Assembly: GCF_004208635.1 (NCBI RefSeq) | Contig: NZ_CP035806.1 | Coordinates: 3,348,001 to 3,412,000 of the forward strand | DNA: 64,000 nucleotides | Direction: 5' to 3' | Source: Leucobacter triazinivorans | GTDB lineage: Bacteria; Actinomycetota; Actinomycetes; Actinomycetales; Microbacteriaceae | Shown here: in pieces, positions 25,534 through 34,499 of the stretch | Position numbering within the stretch: position 1 is the first letter of the stretch | Layout of the letters: every line of letters begins with the position of its first letter | Position numbers and translations under genes: made by a program | Notes under the pieces: generated by a model | Database searches by the model: none | What the model saw: the letters and a program-made list of their open reading frames with translations, nothing else | What the model was told of the DNA's origin: nothing

Positions 25534-26334
25534 ATGAGCAGCAAGAGACCACGACACGCCCGCCCAGAACCGGGCGATGACGACCGGATCGCGAGACTCG
25601 GAAGCTTCCGCGCCAGTCTCGCCCGCTTCATGCTGAGCTACCAGTTCGGCATCAACGAAATCATGACCAAGGTCAACATCCTCCGAACCGAGTTCGAGCA
25701 CCTCCACGACCACAGCCCGATCGAACACGTCTCGTCCCGCCTCAAAAGCCCCGAGAGCATCCTCGAGAAAGTACAGCGCCACGAGCTGCCGCTGTCGATC
25801 GAAACCATCCAGGAGCAGATTCACGACATCGCAGGCATCCGAATCGTGTGCAGCTTCATCGCGGACGTCTACCTCATCGCCGAGATGCTCGCCGCCCAAC
25901 CCGACATCACCGTCATCGAGACCAAGGACTACATCGAGCACCCGAAACCGAACGGCTACAAGAGCCTCCACCTCATCGTGCAAGTGCCGGTGTTTCTCTC
26001 CTCCTCGGTCACCGAAGCGCGTGTCGAGATCCAGATCCGCACCATCGCCATGGACTTCTGGGCCAGCCTCGAGCACAAGATCGACTACAAGTTCGACCAA
26101 GAGATCCCCGCCGAGCTCCTCAACGAACTCACCGAAGCCGCGGAGCTCGCGAACAACCTCGACCTGAAAATGGAACGCATCCACCGAGAAGTCCGCGCGC
26201 TCCGCCCCCCGAACCCACGCCTGAGGACCCAAACCGACGAAGTCATCCACCCAGAGGCGCTCCTCCTCGGAGCACTGTTCCCGAATGGCCGAGAGCCAGG
26301 GCACGGCGACACGACGGACGAGCCCTCCCGCTAG
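25534..26334 (+). CDS. small alarmone synthetase (RelA/SpoT synthetase domain)
   Basis: 266 aa, lacking the hydrolase, TGS and ACT domains of long RelA. The (p)ppGpp synthetase set is complete: SRLKSPESILEKVQR (G-loop), HDIAGIRIVCSF, DYIEHPKPNGYKSLHLIVQVPV (substrate-binding Tyr and catalytic region), VEIQIRTIAMDFWASLEHKIDYKF (metal-binding Glu). This is the YjbM/RelQ-like layout with a C-terminal helix (LTEAAELANNLDLKMERIHREV). Carried on a mobile element with no adjacent hydrolase or obvious antitoxin, it might modulate stress or act as a toxic synthetase; neither is shown. GGGAGG precedes ATG 25534. Confidence 0.85.
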   Translation: MSSKRPRHARPEPGDDDRIARLGSFRASLARFMLSYQFGINEIMTKVNILRTEFEHLHDHSPIEHVSSRLKSPESILEKVQRHELPLSIETIQEQIHDIAGIRIVCSFIADVYLIAEMLAAQPDITVIETKDYIEHPKPNGYKSLHLIVQVPVFLSSSVTEARVEIQIRTIAMDFWASLEHKIDYKFDQEIPAELLNELTEAAELANNLDLKMERIHREVRALRPPNPRLRTQTDEVIHPEALLLGALFPNGREPGHGDTTDEPSR

Positions 26335-26791
26335 CACGGGCGCCCGCTGACGGGCCGGATACTCGTACGACTATTCTCCCGTCGACGGTGCCAGCTGCGA
26401 GGGACAACCCGACCTGCACGACCTGTTTAGTCTCGAACAGTCAACAGGAGTCGTCACAACGTGAGGCTCCCGTGCTGACGTGGAACAGACCTGACCCGTC
26501 GCCCGGTGACCAGTGCGCATGCTTGGCGACCCCAGCCAGGGGCTGCGTCGGTCGCATCGAGCCGGTGTCCCGTCTCACACGGAACCTTCTCGTCGTAGTG
26601 CGCCTCGATGACAGCGAGATGCCGAGAGCTTCAGGACAACCGGCGCCCACGTGACTGAGCCCGCCGCGTCCGAACCGCTGATCGACCTCGGCCTTAACCG
26701 CCGATCACCTCGTACTTCTATTCCGAATGAACGTATGCTACCGTGGTAGATACGTCAGTTTCTGTCGTAGAAACATCAGGTGGTGATCCTC
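26335..26791 (+). other. gene-free region upstream of the relaxase; candidate oriT
   Basis: 457 bases with no credible coding frame. Close to the relaxase are CTACC-GT-GGTAG (26738-26749) and GTTTCT-GTCGT-AGAAAC (26758-26774). MobF relaxases usually nick within a few hundred bases of their own gene next to an inverted repeat, so this is the likeliest oriT; the same repeats could be operators for the relaxase promoter. No known nic consensus was recognised. Confidence 0.4.
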
Positions 26792-29700
26792 ATGCATGGC
26801 GGCGTGATCCTGTTCCGGGGAACCGGAGCCGACGCGCGCCGTTATGTCGAGGCCGATCGTTCCCGTGCCGATGACTATTACCTCGGCGCGGATGCGTCTG
26901 TGGCGGCGTTCACCGCGCTCGATAGCGCCGGGAACGTGACTGCTGCGCTCGGGCTTGACCCGGAGGCGTATGCGGCGTGGGTGGATTGGGTGAACCCGGT
27001 CACGGGCGAGTCGATGGGCACGCCCCGTCTACCGGGTGTCGGGAAACAGGGGTCGCCGCGGTTCGCGGAGATGGTGGTGAATGCCCCGAAGTCGCTCTCG
27101 ATCGCCGCAGCGCTCCACCCGGAGGTCTCCGATGTTCTCGACCGGGCGCAGCAGGACGCGGTAGCGGAGATTCAGGCGTGGCTCGCCGAGCACTCCGTGA
27201 CCCGTGTCGGGCCGCGCGGCAAGCAGGAGGTGGTGCCCGTCCAGCAGTTGCAGACGGTGGCGGTGTCGCACCGCACGTCGCGGGCGGGTGATCCGCACCG
27301 GCATATCCACTTTCAGGTCGGTACCCGCGTGTGGGCGGCTGGGAAGTGGCGGGCGCTGGATACGGCGGCGTTGTTCCGGCAGCAGAGCGCGATCCGCGCG
27401 CTCGGTACCGCCGTGATCGCCGCGCATCCTGAGCTTACGGAGGTGCTGGATCGGCACGGTTTGACCCTTGATCCGGTATCGGGCGAGGTGGTCGAGCTCG
27501 AGCGGTTCAACGGTGTGATGAGCAAGCGCGGCGAGCAGGTGCGCAAGCACTTAGAACGCTTCGAGGCGGAGTGGGAGGCGGCGCATCCGGGCGAGACTGT
27601 GGGGCCGGTCGTCTCGGCCCGGCTCGCGGCGCAAGCGTGGGCGTATGAGCGGCCTGCGAAGAAGCCCACCACCCTGCGCGAAGAACAGGCGTGGGTGACG
27701 GAGTTGCGCGAGGCCGGCTACGACCCGGCCACGTTGCGCCGGCCCGTGCGCCGTGCGCCGGCGTCGCTGGACGACCTCTCCGTGCAGACCGTTGCAAGCC
27801 GTGCGCTGGATCGGTGCACCGCAGGTAGTTCGGCGTGGACGCGGCACACGGTGCAGGAGCACGCGACGCGGATCATGACCGAGTACGGCGTGCAAGCGGC
27901 CCCTGACGAGGTGCGCGAGTTCGTGCGCATTGCAACGGCGTTGGCGATGGAGGATTGCTTCTCGCTTCTCCCGCCCGGCGCAGCGGCGCCGGAGCATGTG
28001 GCGCACCTCACGAGCCTGCGCGTGGTGCAGGCTGAGACGGAACTGCGCGACCTCCTGACCGCACGAGTACCGAAGCGGGAGCCAAAGCACCCCGACGTGC
28101 GCGACGCGGCAACAGCGCGGGGCCTGGACGCCGGGCAGGAGCGCGCCGCCGCCGCAGTCGCATCGCGCGATCCGCTCGTGATCGTGGAGGGTGCAGCGGG
28201 TGCGGGCAAGACCACGATGCTCGGTGTCGCTATCGAGGTCGCGGCGCAGCATGGCCGGGTGTCGCGGGTGGTTGCGCCGACGTTGCGCGCCGCGCAGGTC
28301 GCACGCGACGAACTCGACGTGCCCGCGAGCAGTGTTGCGGCGCTCGTGCACGCGCACGGGTGGCGCTGGAACAGTGACGGCGTATGGATGCGCCTCGCAC
28401 CCGGCGACACCGACCCCGAGACGGGCCGCACCTACCGCGGCCCGTCCGAGGACGCGCGGCTGGCGCAGGGTGAGCGGGTGATCGTGGACGAGGCCGGGAT
28501 GCTCGACCAGGACACCGCAATCGCCCTCCTGACCGTCACCGCCGAGGCGGGCGCGACGGTCGCACTGGTCGGGGATCGCGCCCAGCTCGCCGCGGTCGGT
28601 CGTGGCGGCGTGCTCGATGTGGCCGCGCAGTTCCGGGGTCACACGTTCGATATGGCCGAGGTGCACCGCTTCACCGACCCCGCCTACGCCGAGGTCACGC
28701 TACGGATGCGCGACGGTAGAAACCCCGGCGAAGTGTTTGACCAGCTCGCCGGGCTCGGTCTCATCCGTCTGCACGAGAGCGGAGACGAGGCGCGCGAGCA
28801 TATTGCCCAGGAGCGGCAGGACGGCGAAGCGGTCACTGTCAGCACGAACGATGAGGCCCGCACCCTCAACGCCCGCATCCGCGAGGAACGAGTCTCCCAC
28901 GGACTCGTCGACGCCCGAACCGTTTACGGCAGCGACGGCCTGCCTATCGGAGCGGGGGATGTGATTCAGACGCGGAAGAACAACTCCGATGTGGGCGTGG
29001 CGAATCGGCAGCAATGGGTCGTGCAGCACGTCGAGGACGACGGCGCTGTCTCTGTGCGCGAGGCGGGGAGCGGGCGGAAGCGGCAGCGCACAGTCAGACT
29101 CCCCGCAGACTATGTGGCCGAGCACGCGCACCTGTCGTATGCGGCGACCGCCTACGGGGTGCAGGGCGCGACCGTGCCCGCATCGCACACGCTCCTCACC
29201 GACGCGACCAGCGCCGCAGGCGTGTACGTCGGCATGACCCGCGGGCGAGAGTCGAACGTGCTGCACATCGTTGCCGAGAACGAGGCCGATGCCAGGGCGC
29301 AGTTCATCGAGGCGATGGAGCGCGACCGCGCCGACCGCGGACTTGCCGACGCCACCCGCCGTGCTGTCGAAGAAGTGGCCGGGCTGGTCGAGAACGGCCC
29401 CGTGCGGTTCGTGAACGACGAGATCGCGGCGCTCGACAAGCGTGCAGCAACGGCTGAGGCGCAGGCCGCACGCTGGCAACAGGTCAGCACCGCCCTTGCC
29501 GACCTCACCGACCGTGAGGCCGAGGTACGGGAGAGGGCGCGAGCGGCCGAGCAGACCGCACAGCAACGGGCCGAGCAGGTGCGCGCCGAGGTCGCCGCGC
29601 CGGTCGTCTCCGCGGCGAGAGGGGCACTCGCCGACTGGCAGCAGGCCGACGCTGCTGAACAGGAAGCCAGCGAGCAGGTGCGGGCGTCGTCGTGGTTCGG

Positions 29701-30241
29701 GAAGCGCCGCGCCCGCGACGAGCACGAGAACGCTCAAGCGCGCACCGCCGAAGCGCGCCAGCAGGTGACAATTGAGTGGGGCGAGCCGTCGAGGTTGAAC
29801 GAACGCGCCGATGCGTGGGTGGAGCGAGTCACCCGGCCCCGAATCGAGAACGACCCGCGCGTGATCGACGCCAAGCAGGAACACCAGGCGGCACGCAACG
29901 CCCTGCTAAACCGGCCAGAGCGAGCGCAGACCGAACGACTCGTCGCGTTCGCGCGAGTGTTCGGCGCGGAGACCGTGATCCGCAATCAGCAGGCGTACCT
30001 CACCACCAACCCCGCGCAACAGGCCGCACGAGCCAGGAAGACTGCGAGGCAAGCACGGGAGGAAGCCGAGCTGCTGCGCTCGCTCACCCCGGCCGAAGCC
30101 GCAGAGAGGATCGAGCAGACCCGCGCAGAAGAAGCTGCCCGCAACGCCTGGCGAGCCGAGCGAGAGCGCGCCTTGTCGCGCGACTATGAGCAGCACCACC
30201 GAAGCGCGCTCCGGCGCGACGGCCCGGCACGCGGCCTATGA
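26792..30241 (+). CDS. MobF (TrwC/TraA-like) conjugative relaxase-helicase
   Basis: 1149 aa from ATG 26792 (AGGTGG eight bases before); GTG 26780 is an alternative. The N-terminal TrwC domain has paired Tyr near residue 29 (DDYYLG) for nicking and the three-histidine metal site HRHIH (about residues 169-173). The C-terminal superfamily I helicase has Walker A GAAGAGKTT (about 466-474), Walker B VIVDEAGML, and GDRAQLAAVGRGG. The tail after about residue 870 is Glu/Ala/Arg-rich and predicted coiled coil. It would nick and unwind element DNA for transfer by a helper's secretion system. It converges on the Fic gene. Confidence 0.9.
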   Translation: MHGGVILFRGTGADARRYVEADRSRADDYYLGADASVAAFTALDSAGNVTAALGLDPEAYAAWVDWVNPVTGESMGTPRLPGVGKQGSPRFAEMVVNAPKSLSIAAALHPEVSDVLDRAQQDAVAEIQAWLAEHSVTRVGPRGKQEVVPVQQLQTVAVSHRTSRAGDPHRHIHFQVGTRVWAAGKWRALDTAALFRQQSAIRALGTAVIAAHPELTEVLDRHGLTLDPVSGEVVELERFNGVMSKRGEQVRKHLERFEAEWEAAHPGETVGPVVSARLAAQAWAYERPAKKPTTLREEQAWVTELREAGYDPATLRRPVRRAPASLDDLSVQTVASRALDRCTAGSSAWTRHTVQEHATRIMTEYGVQAAPDEVREFVRIATALAMEDCFSLLPPGAAAPEHVAHLTSLRVVQAETELRDLLTARVPKREPKHPDVRDAATARGLDAGQERAAAAVASRDPLVIVEGAAGAGKTTMLGVAIEVAAQHGRVSRVVAPTLRAAQVARDELDVPASSVAALVHAHGWRWNSDGVWMRLAPGDTDPETGRTYRGPSEDARLAQGERVIVDEAGMLDQDTAIALLTVTAEAGATVALVGDRAQLAAVGRGGVLDVAAQFRGHTFDMAEVHRFTDPAYAEVTLRMRDGRNPGEVFDQLAGLGLIRLHESGDEAREHIAQERQDGEAVTVSTNDEARTLNARIREERVSHGLVDARTVYGSDGLPIGAGDVIQTRKNNSDVGVANRQQWVVQHVEDDGAVSVREAGSGRKRQRTVRLPADYVAEHAHLSYAATAYGVQGATVPASHTLLTDATSAAGVYVGMTRGRESNVLHIVAENEADARAQFIEAMERDRADRGLADATRRAVEEVAGLVENGPVRFVNDEIAALDKRAATAEAQAARWQQVSTALADLTDREAEVRERARAAEQTAQQRAEQVRAEVAAPVVSAARGALADWQQADAAEQEASEQVRASSWFGKRRARDEHENAQARTAEARQQVTIEWGEPSRLNERADAWVERVTRPRIENDPRVIDAKQEHQAARNALLNRPERAQTERLVAFARVFGAETVIRNQQAYLTTNPAQQAARARKTARQAREEAELLRSLTPAEAAERIEQTRAEEAARNAWRAERERALSRDYEQHHRSALRRDGPARGL

Positions 30242-30287
30242 CCCGGCGCGGTCGGCTGCCGCGGGCACATCGCGCCCTTGCCCCCGG

Positions 30288-31076
30288 CTACCGTCCGAGA
30301 CTCGGGCCGCCCCGGTCGCTGCCAGGAGGGTAGTCGTGTCCGAACGCATCTACCTGGGGCAGGGTGCGGCGGTGTTCGCGTGCAGCGTCCAGCTCGCGGT
30401 CGAGCACGGCGGGGTCACGGACGGCCTTGCGTGTCGTGAAGCCTTGAGTGTGCTCGTTCAACAGCTCCATCAGTCGGTCGCGCTGCGCAGCGTCCTTGAC
30501 GGCAACAAGGTTCGGACGGATCAGGGCATCGATCCCGGAATGGTCTTCCACGATGGCAAGGGTTCGGGCGTGGGCGAACACGTCGCCGGGAATCTGCGAC
30601 CAGTCGATGATCCATCCGGCTTCGCGGGCGAGCTGGTTGAACATGATGTGCTGACTGCGCGTGTTCACGTCACGGAACGGGTGGATCGCGGTCGTCTCAC
30701 CCCAGACCCACGCCAGCCCATCAGCGAACGCATCCGCATCCAGACCGCGCAGGTGGTCGCGGGCGGCGAGTGCGTCGAAGACGCGCTCGGCCTCGGGCAC
30801 GATGAACTGGGGGCGGCAGTGCGCGATGCCGGTGCCGCCGGGGTGGGTGTCGGTGTCGCGAATGTCGCCACCCCAGACATACAGATCAGCGGTCAGGTGC
30901 CGGTGGATCGCTTGCAGGTGGGCGAGGTCGAAACGGCCGGGGATGGGGTGCTCGGTGAGTTCGACCATGCGCTGATGGATCGCGGCCGTCTCGACGGCTT
31001 TCCAGCGGTCGTAGTCGGTGATGCCGAGCTTGTTGATGAGAACAAGGCTGTTCGGGTAGCTGTAGCGGTCGGGCAC
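30288..31076 (-). CDS. Fic-domain toxin (VbhT-like) with variant motif
   Basis: 262 aa. The Fic core carries HPFRDVNTRSQ (His132), where the usual HPFxxGNGRxxR has two glycines changed (V, T) and lacks the final Arg; His, Phe, Asp, Asn and the first Arg are kept. FicDOC helices and the flap (TGIAHCRPQFIVP) are recognisable. Fic proteins transfer AMP or other groups from nucleotides to targets such as gyrase. The GTG start follows AGGAG and lies 21 bases after the VbhA-like antitoxin. Activity with this motif is uncertain. Confidence 0.8.
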   Translation of the reverse strand: MPDRYSYPNSLVLINKLGITDYDRWKAVETAAIHQRMVELTEHPIPGRFDLAHLQAIHRHLTADLYVWGGDIRDTDTHPGGTGIAHCRPQFIVPEAERVFDALAARDHLRGLDADAFADGLAWVWGETTAIHPFRDVNTRSQHIMFNQLAREAGWIIDWSQIPGDVFAHARTLAIVEDHSGIDALIRPNLVAVKDAAQRDRLMELLNEHTQGFTTRKAVRDPAVLDRELDAAREHRRTLPQVDAFGHDYPPGSDRGGPSLGR

Positions 31077-31097
31077 TGGTGCTCCTGCCCGGACAGG

Positions 31098-31298
31098 TTA
31101 CTTCTCAGGGAAACGGGTAAGCGCGACTGCGATCGCCTCGCGCACTGCCTCATCCCCGGACAGTTCCCCGCGCACCTGGCGGCGGGCAATCTCCCGATCC
31201 GCCTCGGACACGACCGCCCCGGCAGTCTCCTGCCCAGCCTCGACCTCCGCGAGCACGCGCCGGACATAGGCCTCGGATACAGAGGTCTTGAGAGCCAT
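31098..31298 (-). CDS. VbhA-like antitoxin of the Fic protein
   Basis: 66 aa, all-helical. The C-terminal SEADREIARRQVRGELSGDEAVREAI matches the VbhA antitoxin pattern (ARRVARGEISxDEA). VbhA-type antitoxins insert a helix with S/TxxxE(G/N) into the Fic ATP site; here the aligned stretch reads LAEVEAGQE, so the inhibitory Ser is not clear. Good Shine-Dalgarno GAGG before ATG 31298. Together with the Fic gene it forms a likely maintenance module for the element. Confidence 0.7.
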   Translation of the reverse strand: MALKTSVSEAYVRRVLAEVEAGQETAGAVVSEADREIARRQVRGELSGDEAVREAIAVALTRFPEK

Positions 31299-31375
31299 TC
31301 GGGGTGCCTCCTTGTGGTCGGCGTTCTCAGATCAGTCTACGTCTCGGCACCGACATTCACAGGGAAGCCGGGAGC

Positions 31376-31398
31376 GGGGGTGCCGAATCGGCACCCCC
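31376..31398 (-). terminator. hairpin after the excisionase gene
   Basis: GGGGGTGCC-GAATC-GGCACCCCC, 13 bases beyond the excisionase stop in its reading direction; it also separates the excisionase from the antitoxin-Fic pair. Confidence 0.65.
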
Positions 31399-31410
31399 GG
31401 CCGTGGAGCG

Positions 31411-31635
31411 TCAGGGCTCGCTGTTGTTGGCCGGGGTGTCTGCGAAGAGGGCGAGGAACTTTTCGCGCGGGATCACGATGCGCCGTCCGAGCTTCACATG
31501 CGGGATCGTGCCCTCGTTGATGCTCGTGGTGATCGTGCGGGGATCGACCCCGAGGGCTTCGGCAGCTTCTTTGCGGGTGATGACCAGGCTGCGCCGCTTG
31601 CGGAGGTCGTCCATGTCGAGGGTGCTCTGCCGCAT
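31411..31635 (-). CDS. xis: excisionase-like HTH protein
   Basis: 74 aa from ATG 31635; longer starts up to 31719 have no better signal. A single winged HTH_17/MerR-like fold is seen: LVITRKEAAEALGVDPRTITTSINEGTIPHVKLGRRIVIPREKFLALF. Small proteins of this kind next to a tyrosine integrase act as recombination directionality factors that bend the attachment arms for excision. It is divergent from the XRE regulator, which suggests a lysogeny-like switch. Confidence 0.7.
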   Translation of the reverse strand: MRQSTLDMDDLRKRRSLVITRKEAAEALGVDPRTITTSINEGTIPHVKLGRRIVIPREKFLALFADTPANNSEP

Positions 31636-31691
31636 GGTCACACCATCCGTTCCGGTCGCGCGCGTGAATGTGATTCTTCCCACCGTAGAGA

Positions 31692-31733
31692 ATCGCACTT
31701 GCGCTGTCAAGTATCGCACTGTAGATTTCTTAC
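31692..31733 (+). promoter_or_regulatory. promoter and direct-repeat operator of the XRE regulator
   Basis: TTGCGC (31699-31704), 17-base spacer, TAGATT (31722-31727), then six bases to ATG 31734: a leaderless promoter. ATCGCACT occurs at 31692-31699 and 31713-31720, exactly 21 bases apart (two helical turns), on each side of the -35 box, which fits XRE binding. Confidence 0.65.
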
Positions 31734-32387
31734 ATGGAAAACGAGAGGGTGCGGGGCAACCCCGCAGGGATCACAAACACGCACGTCGCGCAGAACATCC
31801 GCGCCGCAAGGCAAGCGATCGGGATGGACTTGCGCACCATGTCCGACGGACTGCACGCGGCAGGGCGCAAAATGTCACCGTCGGGCATCAGCAAGCTAGA
31901 GGCCGGGGATCGCCGCGTGGACGTGGACGACCTGACCGTGATCGCCTACTTGCTGCGCACCACCCCCGCGGCACTCCTGACCCCACCGGACGAGCAGACA
32001 ACCCTTACCGGAGTGCCGGACGGGTATGAGCCGGAAGAGATCGACAGGTGGATGCGCGGGGAACTCGTCCTCACCGACGAGGGGCTGTTCAACTACTGGC
32101 AGAAAGAATGGGTGATCTGCACCGACCGCATCCACCACCTCGAAACCACCCTCGACGGCATGACCACCCCCAGCAAGGACGATCCCGAGAAGACGAGCGC
32201 GCACCCGAAGACCATCGCCGCCTACCAGGAACGTCTAGAGACGGCGCGGGCACGCGCCCGCGTGATCCAGGAGCGCGGCGTGCAGCTCGACCCGGACGGG
32301 CGCGTGTTCAACGCCAAGGACTACATCGACAACTACGCAGACACCCACCGGCCCGGACAGATCACCGCGAGGAGCACACGGTCATGA
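31734..32387 (+). CDS. XRE-family regulator of the element
   Basis: 217 aa. N-terminal HTH_3: VAQNIRAARQAIGMDLRTMSDGLHAAGRKMSPSGISKLEAGDRRVDVDDLTVIAYLLRTTPAALLTP. The remainder is helical and probably mediates oligomerisation; it has no recognised domain. Its stop overlaps the integrase start (ATGA), so it controls and is cotranscribed with the integrase, and it faces the excisionase. The operator repeats suggest autorepression. Confidence 0.8.
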   Translation: MENERVRGNPAGITNTHVAQNIRAARQAIGMDLRTMSDGLHAAGRKMSPSGISKLEAGDRRVDVDDLTVIAYLLRTTPAALLTPPDEQTTLTGVPDGYEPEEIDRWMRGELVLTDEGLFNYWQKEWVICTDRIHHLETTLDGMTTPSKDDPEKTSAHPKTIAAYQERLETARARARVIQERGVQLDPDGRVFNAKDYIDNYADTHRPGQITARSTRS

Positions 32388-33646
32388 CCGGGAAGAAACC
32401 GCCCGCTGAGCAGAGCGGTGGGGGTGAGAAGCGGCAGCGGCGTTCGCGTTCCCGGCAGCCCGGCTCGATCCAGGCATACGACACTGACCAGGGGAAGCGG
32501 TGGCGGTTCCAAATCTACGTCTTGAAAGACCCCGAGTATCCCGAGATGGGGTCGCGCCGTCTCACCCGTTCCGGCTTCACCAGCACCGACGAGGCGAACG
32601 ACGCCTTGCAGGAGGCGTTGAAGCAGCGCAAGCAGAACGAGAAGTTCGGGAACAAGGTACCCACGCTCGGCGCATACGCCGACGAATGGGCGGCAGGATT
32701 GAAGCTCGCGGCGTCCACGATCAAGGGCTACAAGAAGATCATCCGCAACCACATCCGACCCCAGCTCGGCAGCATTCGCCTCGACAAGCTCACCGCCACC
32801 CGGATCGCCCGCCACTACCGCGACCTCGAAGACCACGGACGCAACGACACCTACGGCAAGGGCAAACCGCTTTCCGCCAACTCGGTGCACAAGGTGCATG
32901 TCGTGCTCGGCGCGATCCTGGACGCCGCGATAGACGACGGGCACCTGACCGTGAACCCGGCGAAGAAGAAGCGCACCGTGAAACCCCCGAAATCCAGCGA
33001 GGTGCGGGCACAGAAACCAGAAATCGCCACCTGGACAGCCGAACAGTTGCAGACCTTCCTCGCCTGGAACCGCGACACCCTCGAAGACGAGCTGTTTCCG
33101 CTATGGCGGCTGATCGCCTACACCGGCATGCGCAGGAGCGAGGCACTGGCGCTCAGGTGGTCGGACATCAACACCAAGACCATGCGGATCAGCATCCGCC
33201 GCGCCGTCGATACCGACGACTGGACGAAGACCAAGACCACGAAAACCGGGCAAGCCCGCGTCATCGACGTGGACGCCGAGACCTTGAAGGTACTCGCTTC
33301 GTACAAGGTCGCCCGCGCCGAACTCTCGTTCGAGCTGGCGAAAGCCGACGCCTACGTGTTCGGAGACGACGACGGCAAGCTGCGCTCACCCGACGCGATG
33401 ACGAGCCGATGGGATCGCCGCTTGAAGTGGGCGACCGCGAAGTTCAACACCCTGCACCGCGTCACGATCAAAGGGCTGCGTCACACCCACGCCACGCTGC
33501 TGCTTGAACTCGGGGAGCATCCCAAGGTCGTGCAAGAACGTCTAGGACACTCAACGATCACCACGACGATGAACATCTACTCCCACGTCACCCCGACCAT
33601 GCAACGCTCTGCCGTAGACCGCTTCGCCGCCCACCTCGGCTCCTGA
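32384..33646 (+). CDS. int: tyrosine-type site-specific integrase
   Basis: 420 aa from ATG 32384 (GAGGAG upstream), overlapping the XRE stop. The N-terminus has an arm-binding AP2-like segment (YDTDQGKRWRFQIYVLK), then a SAM-like core-binding domain (TLGAYADEWAAGLKLAASTIKGYKKIIRNHIRPQLG). The catalytic set is visible: Arg in TGMRRSEALALRW, Lys in the TKTTKTGQAR loop region, His-x-x-Arg block GLRHTHATLLLELG, and the nucleophile Tyr in TTMNIYSHV. It should recombine the 21-base tRNA-Leu core. Adjacent to the tRNA end, as usual. Confidence 0.93.
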   Translation: MTGKKPPAEQSGGGEKRQRRSRSRQPGSIQAYDTDQGKRWRFQIYVLKDPEYPEMGSRRLTRSGFTSTDEANDALQEALKQRKQNEKFGNKVPTLGAYADEWAAGLKLAASTIKGYKKIIRNHIRPQLGSIRLDKLTATRIARHYRDLEDHGRNDTYGKGKPLSANSVHKVHVVLGAILDAAIDDGHLTVNPAKKKRTVKPPKSSEVRAQKPEIATWTAEQLQTFLAWNRDTLEDELFPLWRLIAYTGMRRSEALALRWSDINTKTMRISIRRAVDTDDWTKTKTTKTGQARVIDVDAETLKVLASYKVARAELSFELAKADAYVFGDDDGKLRSPDAMTSRWDRRLKWATAKFNTLHRVTIKGLRHTHATLLLELGEHPKVVQERLGHSTITTTMNIYSHVTPTMQRSAVDRFAAHLGS

Positions 33647-33666
33647 ACCCCGCACATCCACGGCTA

Positions 33667-34349
33667 TCAGCCGTTGTCTACCTCCTGTGCGCTCACGCGG
33701 GTCAGGAACTCTCCCAACAGCGTCGCGAAGGCCTCGGGTGCCTGCATGTGCGACTGATGCCCCGCACCCGGGATGATGCGTAACTCCGCACCGCGGATGC
33801 CCGTTGCGAGCGCGCGAGCCGCAGGCAGGTTCGGACGATCCTTCTCACCGCACAGCACCAGCGTCGGAGACGACACCTCATCGAGCCGATCTGAGAAGTC
33901 GGCACGGCTGACCGCTCGCAACACCGACAGCATCACGTTCTTGCGCGCGCCCTGCTTCTCCAACACCTTGGCCGGGAGCAGGCGGAACACTGCGCCCTGC
34001 ACGGCCATGAGCGCACGCGGCGGCTTCACTTGCCCCGCCGCCAACGTCAGCGACCGCACCCGCGCCGGGTGATCGAGCGCGAACTGCAACGCGATCATCG
34101 CCCCAGCGACAGCCCGCACAGATGCACTCTGTCAGCCCCATGCCGCTCGATCTGCCGCAGAACTGCATCCGCCGCAGCATCGAGGCTGAACTCGGCAGCC
34201 CCACCAGACCCGTTGTCGGAACCGAAGACGTCAACAGCCAACGAGTCGAAGCCTGACGGCAACGCGGCACGCTGCGCATCCCAGGCATCCGCGCTCTCAC
34301 CCAGCCCGTGCAGGAACACGACGGTCTGGGCGGCTTGCATACCCTCCAT
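33667..34349 (-). pseudogene. alpha/beta hydrolase with a one-base frameshift at the nucleophile elbow
   Basis: Reading from ATG 34349: VVFLHGLGESADAWDAQRAALP, then FSLDAAADAVLRQIERHGADRVHLCGLSLG. The frame breaks at about 34101 within a GGGG run, and the expected continuation AMIALQFALDHPARVRSLTLAAG is in another frame down to TAG/stop at 33667 (with PTLVLCGEKDRPN and PGAGHQSHMQAPEAF, the acid and histidine). One missing G would restore GLSLGAMIAL. It lies between the integrase and the tRNA end of the element. Either a real inactivation or a sequencing error. Confidence 0.75.
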
Positions 34350-34416
34350 GATCCCACGGCACCAAAGACAGCGAAGCGCCGAACGAAGCCGCTCAGACGG
34401 TCGCCAGCGGAGGGGC

Positions 34417-34437
34417 TTAGCACTTTTTCTAGCACTT
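34417..34437 (-). promoter_or_regulatory. right-arm integrase-type repeats
   Basis: TTAGCACTT (34417-34425) and CTAGCACTT (34429-34437) repeat the left-arm sites with the same 12-base period, about 65 bases from the core. Confidence 0.55.
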
Positions 34438-34499
34438 CCGATGCAAATGACCCCCAACCCGGAGAACTAAATCCCAGGTCAGGGGCCATTTCATTCGCG

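Noticed and set aside
26441..26650. 69-codon minus-strand frame upstream of the relaxase
   Set aside because: No start signal, no similarity, unusual composition; more likely noncoding.
34095..34130. Programmed frameshift in the alpha/beta hydrolase
   Set aside because: No slippery heptamer or downstream structure noted; a one-base loss in a G-run is simpler.
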